NCBI GenBank assembly: GCA_012295275.1
Contig: CM022665.1
Location: 8,379,976 to 8,443,975, forward strand
Length of the DNA stretch: 64,000 nucleotides
From: Chrysomallon squamiferum
Lineage: Eukaryota > Mollusca > Gastropoda > Neomphalida > Peltospiridae
Direction: 5' to 3'
The notes beneath the pieces were generated by a model. The model had not been told where the DNA came from. It did not search any database and saw only the letters and a program-made list of their open reading frames with translations. Of this stretch, positions 1 to 12,148 are shown in pieces. The position numbers and the translations under genes are program-made. Within the stretch, counting starts at the first letter, position 1. Each line of letters begins with the position of its first letter.

Positions 1-1470
1 TTTCTTTTCAAAACAGGATTTCTGTCTATTATTTCATCAAATAAATATATAAGTCAAAATGTAAATTTTAAAACGTGTAGTTACAAACATTAACTTAAGT
101 TTGTAGTAATTAGAAAATATTTTTATTTTATAGTAATATTACAGATCATATTAAATATTATCAATTTAAATTCAAGAATGTATTTTGTTTTTCTGTACTG
201 TTCAGAACAGACACTATTCAAAAGACAAAATAAGTGATTGCCAAAAGTGACAGAATTGGAAAGTCTTTACATTTGCATGGATGAATTTGACAACTGTTAA
301 CCAATGTATATTGAAATAAATTTTTATTACGAGAATACAGCAAGAGGCTTTATCTGGAGCACCAAATCTACTAGCTCTGATTATACTATATCTTCATTTA
401 ACTTGTATTTGATTCAGTTTTGTAATGAAATGTGTGTTCTTTTAATTTCATAATTAAAACAAAACAAGTTTCTAAATGCAATTAGCCACACTTAAGGATT
501 TTAATGTTTTGGTTAGAGAGCTTACCTTATTAACCAGGTTAGTTAGATTATTATTATTATTTTTTTTTTCCTTAATCATTACTTTGTGTTTCTAACATTC
601 TTAATGTCTTATCTGTTAATTAACCACTAATTAAGAAATTCATAAACTATGCATGTTATATAGCTATCACTGGTGCATAAACTCTGTATTGTCTTGTTAA
701 AATATAGATATAATATATATAATTTATAGTTATAAAAGTTTTTATTTATTTAGGTTTTTTTTAATATATCTCTTATCATTGTTCCCTTATAAAAATAATA
801 ACAATAATAATAATATTTAAATTATCTTCAAAAATGCCTAAGTTGCAGCTGGTATCATCTTATTCATATACTGGCAAAATAAAGTCAAAGAAATATTTAT
901 TCAGAGATTTCACACTGAACATTCTATTATTAAAACTATTTGTTGATGTTCACATATGGTATCCTTTGACATAATCAGCTACATTTTCAGTGAGTTATAT
1001 AGGGGGAATTTATCTAGCTTTTATAATATAATTTTTTTCAAATTTCTATGTAAAGTATTTTTACAATCTCTATTAATCATATAACACAATTATTCTTGTT
1101 AATTAGTTTCCAACCTTGTTTTCAGGTTACATCTTGTAATTAATTGTGTTATTTTTTATTATTGCTATATATTTTTAAAATACTAATTATTGGTTTTTCT
1201 CAGTTCTGTCTTGACCACTGAGTTCAGTTTTATAAAAAAATAAAAAAATAAATTCAATCTGATGGATATATCATTGTTTGAAATCTTAATGCATTACTTT
1301 AATGCTGATGTTAATAGAGTTTAGAATGACATGAATGACTGCTGTTTCTAAATTAAATGTAAATGTACCTAATGATTATAATTATTTGGATCATTTTTAT
1401 GTATTTTCAACAGCACGTCAGTATTATTTTATAATAGTTTTAAAACTACATTACTTGTTTGATCTATCAG

Positions 1471-4400
1471 TGAAACAAGCAAACAAGCTGAGACAAAACT
1501 GACAAGTTCTGCAGTTAACAGAAAGACTGAGTCTCTGACTTCAAATACTGGCAATGAGATGACATCATTGCAAGGTTTGCCATCTTTAAACAAAGACAGG
1601 GGAACTGGTGGCCTTTCGTCTTTGGTTGGAGCTCCTCCACTAGTTGATGGAAAACAAGGTACTAAAATGCAATTTTGGTAGTAAGAACAATAGGCCTAAA
1701 AGTCTTTTCTATACTTCTAAAAGACTTTTGTTTTATATGAAGTCTTAGCTATTAATAGAGTATCACAGCAAAATAGTATGAGAATGAGATTGGTATATTT
1801 TGTTGTTACTAGCCACAGACAAAAAGAACAGCTTGGAAATGTACAAAATGTATAAAGGTCAGTTGTATCAACAAAAATACAATACAGAACAGAAAAATGA
1901 CTTTTAATGTTTTCCACTGCAGTTTGGCAGATAACAAGATTGTAATTCTAGTACAATCAAAAGCATTGTAATTTCCAAATTTACAGTTGGGGGGGGTTTG
2001 ACATTTATTTTTTAAAGAAATAATGCCATGAAAAGGATTGATTGTTTTAGGTATTCTCTTCTTTATTATGTTGTTAGTTCCCTCGTTAATAATGCTGTAT
2101 TTCTGAAGTTAGAAAAAATTTAATTTAGTTTTGAATTAGGGTCACAGACTGGTATTTGTTTTTACTTAAATTTTTAATTTATTGCTTACATTAAACAGCA
2201 AAAAAAAGAAATGATTCAGAAGATCATTTAAGAGACGCAAGTGACAGACTAAATGATTTTAGCATTGGTAAGTTTCAATATTTTTGAAAAATATGAAAAA
2301 TAATTATTACTAGTTTAAAATGTATCTTTTGTAATAGAAATAAATGGTTTTACTAAAACAGTATAAAAATAACAGACATAAACAACTGATTATATCACTA
2401 TATTATATCTAGAAAATGTTATAATAAAAAGGAAAACATTGACTTCAACATCTTATACTAAAAAAAAATTACAATAAACTATTACATTAATATATTCAGC
2501 TTTTGTATTTCATGTTTAATGCAAAAACAAAACTATATCTCTGTATATATTTTTTTTCAGATAATTCAGAAACCTTTGAATACGAAGATGATTATGAGCC
2601 AGAAGATGATGCTAATATTCAAAGTTCTGGGTAAATTGTCTTTTATCACTGGACATTAATCTATAACTAAAATGACTGTGCATGTGGATTTTGTTTTCAA
2701 GAAAACATTCAGAGTGCATGGTAATATCTTGGATGCATTAGTCATTGAACACCCACAGCTTAGAACATTTACATTTTGATTAGATTAATTTTTCTGTAAA
2801 TGTAAATAGTAAGAAAGATGCCATCATGTTACATTTTTAACAGGAGCAAGGTGAAGAATAAAATTTTAACAAATGTTTGTTGTTTTGAGAAGGAATCTGA
2901 AAAGGTAATAAAAAACTAAATCTGTTTCATATCACTAGCTTAAAATGTTACCAGCTTGGTTGCTGCCCAGGAAAACTTATTATCTCTGTGAATTGTAATG
3001 GCAAAATAAGAATAATTATTTCTTTTCATTTATTTTGTTATGTAGAATCAGTGCAAGTCAGAAAAGTCAACGGTCTGACAAGAAATCTTCTCAGGAAAAT
3101 GGCAGTTTAGCTGAAGATACTGAAGAAATAGAAGAAGATATCATAACAGATGATTTTCCAAATAGTGAGAAAAATGGGGTATATAAACATGTTTTAATTG
3201 ATAATTTACATTTTCAACAAGTAGTTTTAAGCCGAAAGAGAATAAATATATTGTCAAAAAAGAAATGCATAGGCAATAGGGAAAGAAGAAAAATATTTCA
3301 TTTTAGAAAATATCGTCGTTTTTTTTTTTTTTAAGAATGTTGCCGAATGGCTATTTTTGTTGATTTTCCTGGAATGGGACAGCATGTTCAAATGCAACCA
3401 AAAACAGATTTAATGCATGTTGTTTGACAATTGCAGGAAATTGGCATGAAATACTCTAAATTTTACAAATGCATGTGAAACTCAGAGGAAAGATTGAGGT
3501 ACTGATGGATATTTAAATTGCAGTGCTTGCAGTGATTCCTTATTTCCATTTCAACATACACGAGTTATAAGACGCCAAGACTGCATGCCAAATCAGAATA
3601 TTGCAGTAGGCTGCCTCTGGTTAGGTAAATCACAATCAGCAGTCGGGTACCACATTAATGTCCATCAGAGCACCATTCCACATCTCTGGGACAGACACCA
3701 ACAGTTTCAATCAGTTGAAGACTGGCCCAGAAGTGTGGAGGATCTCACCTAACAACTGCAGCACTAGATTAGTTATATCCATACTTTGCACTTGCATCAT
3801 CTAACATTGCTGGATGCATACCTGGTTTGAAAAGGGTGTATGAACAAACCATTCAGAACTGACTTTGAGAAGTTGGTTTATGGGCTTGGAGACCAAATGT
3901 TGACAGATTGGGTGGAGGGAGTGTCATTACGTGGGGAGCCATCTCATACACCAGCAGAAGTAAAGTTGTGTTCATATAAGGCAACCTGGCAGCTGTATGA
4001 GCTACTGGGTTGAAATTCTTTGTCATCACATGTTCATTTGGGATTGACAGAGAGAGCTCTCTCAGCAGGACAGTGTCAGGTCATTCATGGCTTGTTTAAC
4101 AGTTGGTTTCCTACATAATGGGAATTTTAAAGTGCTGCCAAGGCTGTCAAGATCTCAGAATCTCAACCTCAATGGATATCTATGGGATGAACTGGACAGA
4201 TGAGTATGCCAGTGTGACTCATAGGCTTAGATGCATCTGCAGCTCTCAGATGCACTGCAGGAAGAATGGGCTAAGTTTCCACATATGCCCCAGGTTCAGA
4301 GATTCATTCAAGGGGATGTTGCTGCTGGGGCCAGATAAGACATTTATTTTCAGCACCCTCTTATGATGCTGTTTGGTGACGAAAATACCTCCTCTGCCAT

Positions 4401-4855
4401 CAGACCATCTCAAGAACACTGTCACATACTCATGTAAAATTTTATTGTGATACAGTGATAAATAATAAGGTTATGCCACTTTGTATCAAAGCAATAATTC
4501 CCGTGAATATTTTGACAGTATAGTAAAGTTTCTTGGTCATAAGAACTTATTCATTATGTGAAATTTATTACTCATAATTAATTCTTAATTGCATAATTTT
4601 AACTCTTAACATCACAAAAATTTGTGCTACTTCTTTGTGAGAGATTACTGTAGTTCACCAACCATACTACTTTCAGTTTCAAAATCTTTAGTATTAAGTA
4701 AAAGCTAATGGAGTATTTGTACTCACATGTTTTAGAAACTGCATTTCATTTATTTTTGTTTTTCATTTCAGTTTGATGACCTGCAAACAGATGATGTCAG
4801 CTTATCACAAGCTGATGGCATCTTTGATTATCAAGAAGAAATTGCTCTACCCTAG
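1471..4855 (+). CDS. CEP43: CEP43 (FOP/FGFR1OP) centrosomal protein, C-terminal part only
   Basis: Five coding exons are traced: 1471-1658, 2199-2267, 2561-2630, 3046-3178 and 4772-4855 (stop TAG). Each has AG/GT borders and the phases join without a break. Their translation follows the C-terminal third of human FOP: a GLSSLVGAPPL motif (human GLSSLAGAPSL), a YEDDYEPEDD acidic stretch, then ISASQKSQRSDKKSSQE, the core EEIEEDI, and a last exon FDDLQTDDVSLSQADGIFDY matching human LDDLTQDLTVSQLSDVADY. FOP is a centriole and centriolar-satellite protein needed for ciliogenesis. Its N-terminal TOF/LisH region must lie upstream, since no exon was recognised in 1-1470, which is read as intron. The final intron carries a transposase relic. 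Identity is strong from the ordered motifs; boundaries were set by hand. Confidence 0.88.
3535..4375 (+). mobile_element. Decayed Tc1/mariner-like transposase (pseudogene) in CEP43 last intron
   Basis: This stretch is visibly richer in GC than its surroundings and translates, with many stops and frame changes, into pieces of a Tc1-like transposase in the right order. The N-terminal helix-turn-helix part reads RRQDCMPNQNIAVGCLW, with SAVGYHINVHQSTI after it. Near 3900 there is GGGSVITWGAIS, the conserved block after the first catalytic Asp; near 3980 a GNLAAV block; near 4145-4200 NLNGYLWDELDR, the usual block near the third acidic residue; and near 4240-4310 LSDALQEEWAKFP then PQVQRFIQ. The expected DESRF-type segment is missing between about 3880 and 3900, so the copy looks internally deleted. 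No clear terminal inverted repeats were found. It is dead and sits in the sense orientation inside an intron. Confidence 0.8.
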
Positions 4856-5477
4856 CTTCAGTATCTGGCCAGATGGCTAGCAGTTTTAACATAAAAGACA
4901 TTTCAGTGTTTTTGTCTGGTCGTAAACGTACATTTTTAACAAGATTTTAAAATAATCAGAAGGATATAGAAATGACAGCTTATAGTAATTATTAATTCAG
5001 TTCTGTTTTACCATATGGGACAAAGAAAACAATAGATATTTTTTTGTTATTAATTACTGTGTAATTACTTGAACATCTGTAATGAATTCATATGGGATTC
5101 AGACCTACCTCAGCAAAACTATCACAGTGTTTAATGTGATTGAAGGACAAACATTAGAAGAAGAGAAATTATATAAGACTGTGTAAAGGAATATCCTTCA
5201 GTTATGGATTTTATCTTTGTCTCATTTTAATTATTTACAAAAACTGGTTTTAAAATTTGGAATTTCTAAAAATATCTAGTTTGTACTGCAGTCGTATTTA
5301 ACACTTCATATATTTTTAATATTTAAAATTTAGATTTGACAGACTATATATAGATATTTAATATATAGCTCACTGGCAACTGTCAGATCAATTCCCTCCA
5401 TCTAGACCCTTGCATGGGATCAGTGCATTTAAATGTATTACAAAAAAAAAAAAATATATATATATATTTATAATAAA
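4856..5477 (+). other. CEP43: CEP43 3' UTR with polyadenylation signal
   Basis: AT-rich sequence without coding potential follows the CEP43 stop. A canonical AATAAA lies at 5472-5477 just after a short (TA)n run, giving a probable cleavage site near 5490-5500. The UTR end is inferred from this hexamer only. Confidence 0.55.
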
Positions 5478-7034
5478 CACTCAAACCAACTCATTTTTTG
5501 ACTTGTTTGTAAAACATAAATAAAGGAAGTGAATGACATTTTCATTAACCATATGATACGAAGTTAAAGAAATGCACAAGCTAACTACAAACCATTAGCA
5601 CAAGACATATGCATAACCAGAAAACAAATTATAGTACATCTCTGGAAAGAGCACAGAAAAAACTAAAAAATGATATATTTATGATGCAAAAATTAATGGA
5701 GAAATGGCAATTTTATGTTAATTCTTGCAATTTTGGCCCATTTTCTCAAAGCTTTGAAATGATACAGTAATCAAAGTTTATTAAATTCTTGTTTATTAAG
5801 TTCATTGCCTGGAATTAACATTCTACCTTACTGAAGTTAGTTAATTTTGAACAAAAATAAACATCCAATCAAATGGCAGTATTTGATCATGGTCATAAGT
5901 TTGTTTCCAATCCATGCTGATAAATCAGATGATTTTGGCTGCATTTAGAACAGTAGTGGAAATTGCCAGATTATGGTAATATTTTACACAAATACATTTT
6001 TTTATTTGGATGATCATAAGAAAGTATTTTTTGTTGAACAATTAAAAATACTTCTAGAACAGCAAAAGGACAAATTTTGAAAGTGAAGTAATAGAGAAAC
6101 AAGTGTACCAAGTTACTGAAAAGATTTTTATTCCAGAATTTTTTTAAAACTAAAGCAGTTAGTTTTGGAGGTAATGCTTGTGAAATGGATTCAAGTATCA
6201 GCATTGGCATGGTGAACACAGGTAATAGTGAAAAGTACAATTCTGCCACATAGCCATAAATAAAATATTTTTGGCTTGTGATAATCTGTTCAAAAGTATC
6301 AGTACTAATAGTCCAAAGCAGAATACTGTACATTTTTAGATTAATTTTGGATTCAGTAATTATTTTTTGGCAATAGTGAAAGCATCAGATATGTAAAACA
6401 AAATTGAGAATTATTCCGTTACGTAGAATTTGTTGTATATTAAACATGTTAACTTCATGTGCATTTATTTTTAATGAGAATGAATAAATCTGAAACTTGG
6501 GAGTTTGGTATGCACGTTTAAAATGTATGGTGTTTTCAACATCACAGCTAAAAGATTGCTAATCATTAATAAATAACAAACATTTCTGATTATTTTATTA
6601 GAGTATTTATTAATAACTTCACAGTGACATTTTATAGTTAATAATGTATTAACTATGCATGCAAACCTTTTCGTATCTTTCAAACCCTCATTTTCTTTTT
6701 TCTTCCTATTTCTTTTTCAAATAATTCTTTTAACTTTCTTTACATGTTGAAGAAAATTACAGAATTTGGTAACTGACAATTTATTTTAAACAACTAACTT
6801 AACAAAATGATAATTCAGATGAATGTGTATAAAAGAAAAACAGGTGGTTGTTATGTTTAGCTTTGCATATTACTGTAACAATAAGTGCTAATAAAAAAAA
6901 AAAAATGCTGCACAATACATAAATGAAAATTTAAGAAAGGAACTAATATTTTTGAAATAATGAACAATTCAAGCTTTAAGGTCTTTCAAACTAGAAAATG
7001 TCCATGACCATACATAAAAGCAGACAGATGTTTA
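5478..7034. other. Convergent intergenic region, CEP43 / SOD1
   Basis: About 1.5 kb between the CEP43 poly(A) signal and the SOD1 stop codon. The genes converge, so part of the right half is probably SOD1 3' UTR; minus-strand AATAAA hexamers (TTTATT on +) occur near 6463 and 6780. The open frames on the minus strand at 5971-6683 have AT-driven composition and no recognisable motif. No transposon or RNA gene was recognised. Confidence 0.5.
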
Positions 7035-10000
7035 TCATTTTGTTATACCAATGACGCCACAAGCCAGACGAGCTCCAGCATTACCTGTCGTCTTGCTTAG
7101 TTCGTGACCACCTTTACCAAGATCATCTATGTCAGCATGCACCTTATAAATGAAACAGAAGGCAAATTCAAGCATGATGAAAGAAAGATGGATGAATTGA
7201 ATTATGGACAAATGATAGTACATTAAAAACCTTTATAATTTCAGTGAAAATGTATTGCATTACAGCTGAAACTGAAAAACAGGTTAAACGCTAGGATGTG
7301 TACTAAATGTGACAACATTTGAATATAATATTATACATTTAAAATTGACAGATCTACAAACTAAAAATATCAACTTCAAATCAAAATTGTATACTTACGA
7401 CCATGGTTCTACCTATAATAGAATTGGCACCTGTCAAACTGATTAACTTGTCAGTTATATTAATTTCTGCCACTCCATTCTCTTCAGCAATTACATTACC
7501 AAGGTCACCGACATGCCTGTTTATTTAAAAAAAAAAAAAAAAAAAAAGTTTACAGCTGTTGTACAAAATGTAATACATGTACTGAAGGATAATTTTTAAT
7601 TTTTCATCTAAAATCAATGTCACTGCAGTATATTTGTTAATTTACATGTACTGAAGGATAATTTATGTCTTAGAAAATAAAATACATAACAAAGTTACTG
7701 ACCTTACTTCATCTTCAGGGCCACCATGGTCTTTACCAAATGGATTAAAATGACCTCCTGCACTTGTACATCCTGAAAAAAAAGAAGAAAAAAAGCATTT
7801 TGGGAATGCTGCCTCTCTATACATTTTTCAGTTTGTTTAAGCTGATTTTACATACTTTTGTAACCTGCTTTCTTGCCTAAGAATGTTGTATTTCAAATGC
7901 AGTATTTTTGTATTTATCTACACTTGATTCAGTGACTAGATTTGTCATATTTCTTTAAAAGCACTGAATATCTTTTTAAGCATATTTATAAGAATATTTA
8001 ATATATACCACTTGCTGAGTGATGCCTAACATTCACTTCAGCTACCATAAGAAAAGTAAAACTGTACATACCTAGCTATTTCTACATACCATTTGTATTG
8101 TCTCCAAATTCATGGACATGAAAGCCATGTTTCCCTGGTTTCAGACCTGTAATACTCCCTTCAAGAGTAACGGGTCCATCAGCATTCTAAGAAACAGACA
8201 AAAACATATCAAGTCATTACCGTATATACTTGTGTACAAGGCGACCTTATGTGTAAGTCGATGTGTATTTTAAGACCAAAAATTGCAGCATTTTAGGTAT
8301 TACTTGTGTATAAGTCGACTGTAGATTCCAGGCACCGTCACTATTTTTAGACCAGTGTGACAGTGCCATGAAGGCCTACTGTAACATAACTTGCACGAAC
8401 ATACCATAATAACGTAAATGCATGTATTACACGAGCTACAGCCTAAATCATTGCAAGACGCCGTAAGGCATAATGCTGTACTGATGGTTTTCTTGCTTTA
8501 AAATGTATTTTTATGTCATTAAACGGAAGAATATCATGTTTTACATTCATATTTGGTTTTGTTATTTAATTTTTCAAAATTTTTTATACAATAAAATTAT
8601 ATTTTTGAAAAGCTGAAAGACCGCGATTATTTTAGATGCATCCCGTAGCAAAAAATAGTCAAAATGGCGACTCTTCAGCAACAGCTACAAAAGCAGTACC
8701 TATGTATAAGTCAACCCCCAAAATATTACCTTAATATAGTCTCCCAAAAATTCGACTTATACACAAGTATATACGGTAATCACCAAATGATGAGAATATG
8801 GCTTGCTTCACTTTAGAAACTGCAAAAAAACAAGTAACTTGTAATAACACATTAACAAATATGTTTTTAAAATATTTATTTTAATGGTTAATGATGAAGC
8901 ACAAGGCTGAAATACTTGTACACTGGGTAACTGAAAATAAGTAGGTATGTTGCAAACCCGAATTTCAGTGATGTCATTTTTTCCCCACTAGTACCTGTTA
9001 GGAATGTGCCGAGTGTGCCAAGGACTGTCCCCAAAATGCATTTTTTTTCACTGATTTGGCACAATTATTTACCAGAGTTTTCTTAATAAGATATGATGGA
9101 TAATCCCATCTTCATCATTTTGGAATTTTTCAAATCTGTCAATTTCTCACATGATTCATTTGATTACAAATTTTGCTCAAGTTCAAGAAACATCAATCAA
9201 CTAATAGTTTTCATCAAAATCAAATAAATTTAATATTTCAACAAGAAATTGACAAAATTTTATTCTATTCTAAAATTGTGAAGGTAGGTTTTGAACTTGT
9301 AAACCAAGTCATTGTCATTCCAATAGTGTCATGGCTAGTGAAATTCAATGAAAACAGCTCTTCATTCTGAATCGATTAAATCATTTTATTTCCACTAAAT
9401 CTTACAGAACTTACATAATAAGATCAAAATAACATTTTAGATAATATATGTTGAGAGTTTACTGATCACCATCTTCTTGCTTGCCATTAATTTTCATTAA
9501 TGACTTCTGACCACAGTGTTTTGCTGACCCACACTGGCAGTTTCAAATCTAGGTCTTGGAAATGTAAATAACATCATGGATAATGTCCATCTTAACAAAA
9601 CCATCTCATGATTACTGTTGCTTCTTTTAAACAATATTTATTTGATTATTCTAAATTTTTGAAAGTACTCTGTATAGCTGATACTGCAATACAATTATCT
9701 AAAAACTTTATCTTGAAAATTAAAAGAAATACAGGGCTTTCTTTGCAATTCTGTCATTGCTAAATCACAGAGATTAGATCATTAAAAGCTAAGACAGTTA
9801 GGAAATTTATCAGAAGCTTTTTATGTATTTAAGCATGCAGACATATGCCATTTGAATTGAATTACATGGATAGATTGTTTTTGTTTTTTTACAATGAAAC
9901 AATCCTGTTACTCAGCTATTTAGACTAGATTTGCTGCTGTTTGATTTGCTGCATTAAAATAAAATGTTCTAAATACTAAGGTCCTTTCCACTTCCCAAGA

Positions 10001-11186
10001 GAAAACATTTGCTTAGTCATGCTGCTGGAGGTCATGGTCATATGATGCAATTATGTTCATAAATAGATTACAAGTAGTATTATATGTGGACATTTAAAAA
10101 TATAAATATAAAAAATAATTATAAGTTAAAAATAAAACTATATTCATTTATCAAATCCAAAAAGGAAGTGCTGATGTCTTCCACAGACATTAACTTCCTC
10201 CATTACAAGTTTGTTAATACATTTACTCCATTACAGCGTTTACCCAACAATTGATTTACTTGGCTTAATTAATATTGATCTATTACCACTACCTGTACAT
10301 CCACTGAGTCATCATATATACTGCAGATATAACCTATGAATTATTTTATAATTTATTTTTAATATGTATCATGAAAAAAAATAAAGAAATTATATATTAT
10401 AATTTTATATGTGTTCAAGGCATCAGTTATCCAAATAAAATAAAGCCAATTTAAGTTTGTTATCTGACCGATAATATGAATGTATTTATTCTTTATCATT
10501 TGATATTTTCTGTTACTTAATTTTGCTAACTTCAATGAAGCAGACTGCTTTGCATAGTGATTGTTTAAAACTTCTGATCAGACTATTCTCGTCTATTGCT
10601 AGAAAAATGTGAAAATGAATCACTAAACAGTGTGCACTTTTTTCTTCTTCATCCCACTAGATTACTGCGTTATTCAAGTCCCTACTAGACTTCTCTGTCC
10701 ACAGCAGAAAAGCATGTCAATATAAAGTATCAACTAGTACTAAGTTAATACAAAGTACTAAACCAGGATGCCCAAATGCCAAATGGTAGATTACAGCAGA
10801 ATACACTAGATGAGACAATAATATGATGTAATATAAAGTATTTTAATGCAATGCTTTTCTATTAAAAAGCTGCTATCAGAAGTACTATTGATAATGTTTT
10901 CCGTTAAATAATATAAATAAAATTTTAAAAATACACCAAAGGCGTAATGAAAAACTGCTTTGTCTTATTTACCAGTTGCCCGCGAAGTCATGGGCAGGTC
11001 ACGTGACTAGGTTAATACCACATTAATTCGTCGCGTTCAAAATAAATTCGTCATTGCTGTCATCCCAAATTTACACATTTTACAACACTAGAAAGTCAAA
11101 ATATATATTACCGTTTGCTTAAAATTAATTGTTCCTTGCGTTTCACCATCCCCACGCATAACACACACAGCCTTGATAACACTCAT
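7035..11186 (-). CDS. SOD1: Cytosolic Cu/Zn superoxide dismutase, 155 aa, five exons
   Basis: Coding exons in transcript order are 11112-11186, 8090-8186, 7703-7772, 7399-7516 and 7035-7142 (complement). They sum to 468 nt, 155 codons plus TGA, with the same exon pattern as vertebrate SOD1. The enzyme converts superoxide to hydrogen peroxide and oxygen. All metal ligands are present: His48 and His50 (GFHVHEFGD), His65 (GGHFNP), His73, His82 and Asp85 (RHVGDLGN), and His122 ([13 protein letters not shown]). The intrasubunit disulfide cysteines Cys59 and Cys148 and the substrate-guiding Arg145 (GARLACGV) are also intact. There is no signal peptide, so this is the cytosolic form rather than the extracellular SOD3. 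The start ATG at 11184-11186 opens [10 protein letters not shown], as expected for the family. Intron 1 (2.9 kb) carries a MITE. Confidence 0.96.
8220..8776. mobile_element. Non-autonomous DNA transposon (MITE), 557 bp, in SOD1 intron 1
   Basis: The element begins CCGTATATACTTGTGTA and ends with the inverted form TACACAAGTATATACGG. It is flanked by TA on both sides (8218-8219 and 8777-8778), as expected for a TA target-site duplication. Subterminal copies of a TGTATAAGTCGA-type motif recur inside (about 8305-8320, 8702-8714 and 8750-8765). No transposase coding sequence is present. TA duplication is typical of Tc1/mariner-pogo-like elements but also of some others, so the superfamily is left open. 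Confidence 0.85.
8777..11111. other. Remainder of SOD1 intron 1
   Basis: This AT-rich intron has no exon-like open frames with splice signals. A slightly GC-richer patch at about 8935-9065 and another at 10600-10760 may be old repeats but could not be assigned. The end nearest exon 1 holds a perfect GTCACGTGAC palindrome. Confidence 0.5.
10998..11007. promoter_or_regulatory. Perfect E-box palindrome GTCACGTGAC
   Basis: This 10-bp palindrome has the form bound by USF/MITF/TFEB-type bHLH-zip factors (CLEAR-like). It lies in SOD1 intron 1 about 100 bp downstream of the first exon, inside a locally GC-richer patch (10975-11040), a plausible proximal enhancer position. Function is inferred from the motif alone. 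Confidence 0.4.
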
Positions 11187-11214
11187 TTTGCTTCGGTACA
11201 AGGTTTATTCTTAA

Positions 11215-11222
11215 CGCATGCG
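11215..11222. promoter_or_regulatory. NRF1-like palindrome CGCATGCG next to SOD1 start
   Basis: The core CGCATGCG within AACGCATGCGCC fits the GCGCATGCG type bound by NRF1 in metazoan housekeeping promoters. CpG is scarce in this region, so a two-CpG palindrome so close to the start codon stands out. Binding is inference. Confidence 0.4.
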
Positions 11223-11479
11223 CCTTTCTAAATGAACTGAAGACCCCTTCTTTTGAATACAAATTCCTTCATTAAGTGCGAGCACCAAGACTAATAATAC
11301 TTATAAAGATGTTGACGATAATGCATATGAAGTAATTATATGTAACATAGTGAAGTTATTCCTAAAACCTATTATAATATTTCGGAACAGTATACGAATT
11401 TTGTTTCACAGTATTAAACAGGATTTTTTACTGCTAGTATAATTTTTTAATGCTAATACTTTGCTGATTCATTTCGTGG

Positions 11480-11545
11480 ATTGTTTATCAAAGGCTATGG
11501 TATAATGGTGTTGTTTGCCTATAGATCTACACATGAAACCGTAAC
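11480..11545 (+). repeat. Possible SINE core fragment
   Basis: A TTTATCAAAGGCTATGGTATAA-like stretch followed by a GTTGTTTGCC segment resembles, from memory, the body of the mollusc-wide SINE also seen at 42160-42284. Only about 60 bp align and with many differences, so this is tentative. Confidence 0.25.
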
Positions 11546-11844
11546 TACTGAAATATTATTTTTCTGCCTTCACTAAGACAAGTTTTTCTCTGTGCACGCG
11601 TTAGGAGTGAAAAAGGGATGCAGTTATAATACATCTCTTAGCAGTTCACATGCATGTATAATTATTTTAAATTAGACTTTAATTACGTTAAACGTTTAAT
11701 AAATACCAATACCAATACACATAAAAGTAATTACTGGTTGTTTTACAAAATTAAGACAAGAACATGGGTAAAATCAAGCAGTCCATATCTTAATCCAAAA
11801 TAATTACTTAGTTTGTAACTCAGAATAATCAAGAATTTATTTAT

Positions 11845-11849
<5 letters not shown>

Positions 11850-11917
<68 letters not shown>
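11850..11917. repeat. (GA)n microsatellite, about 68 bp
   Basis: This is a perfect GA/TC dinucleotide run between the divergent SOD1 and GET1 genes, about 230 bp upstream of the GET1 ATG. GA runs in promoters can bind GAGA-type factors; no role is shown by the sequence. Confidence 0.95.
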
Positions 11918-11920
<3 letters not shown>

Positions 11921-12148
11921 CTTTTTTTATTATTATTATAATTAACTGTATGTTACAGGAGTAATATTTGACATACAAAAGCTTCAGCCGTAATCTCTAC
12001 GCCAAGAAGTCTTAACAAACCAATCAGTTTGAGAGAAAGATGAATTACGTCCCTTAAGAACAATTTTTAGTTACGAAGTTAAAAAGATTAAAAAGACGAA
12101 AAATGATGATATAGAAAGAATTCGGGTTTTAGAAGAAACAACAAAAAA

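Larger units (their letters stand above)
11187..12148. promoter_or_regulatory. Divergent SOD1 / GET1 intergenic promoter region
   Basis: Only 962 bp separate the two start codons, so both promoters must lie here or in 5' UTR introns. The SOD1 side has CGCATGCG (11215-11222), a palindromic core like an NRF1 site, about 30 bp upstream of the SOD1 ATG. The middle holds a (GA)n tract. A short stretch around 11480-11540 resembles a SINE core fragment. No TATA box could be fixed with confidence. Confidence 0.5.

Noticed and set aside
1-1470. Further upstream CEP43 exons
   Set aside because: Searched for the conserved mid-protein motifs expected before exon 1471; none found with splice borders, so it is treated as intron.
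1717-1917. Minus-strand open frame of 66 codons
   Set aside because: It lies in a CEP43 intron, has AT-driven composition and no recognisable motif or splice context.
3035-3334. Open frame of 99 codons starting before the CEP43 exon
   Set aside because: Only 3046-3178 is the real exon; the rest reads through the GT donor into intron.
4103-4366. Open frame of 87 codons as an independent gene
   Set aside because: It is an out-of-frame piece of the decayed Tc1-like transposase.
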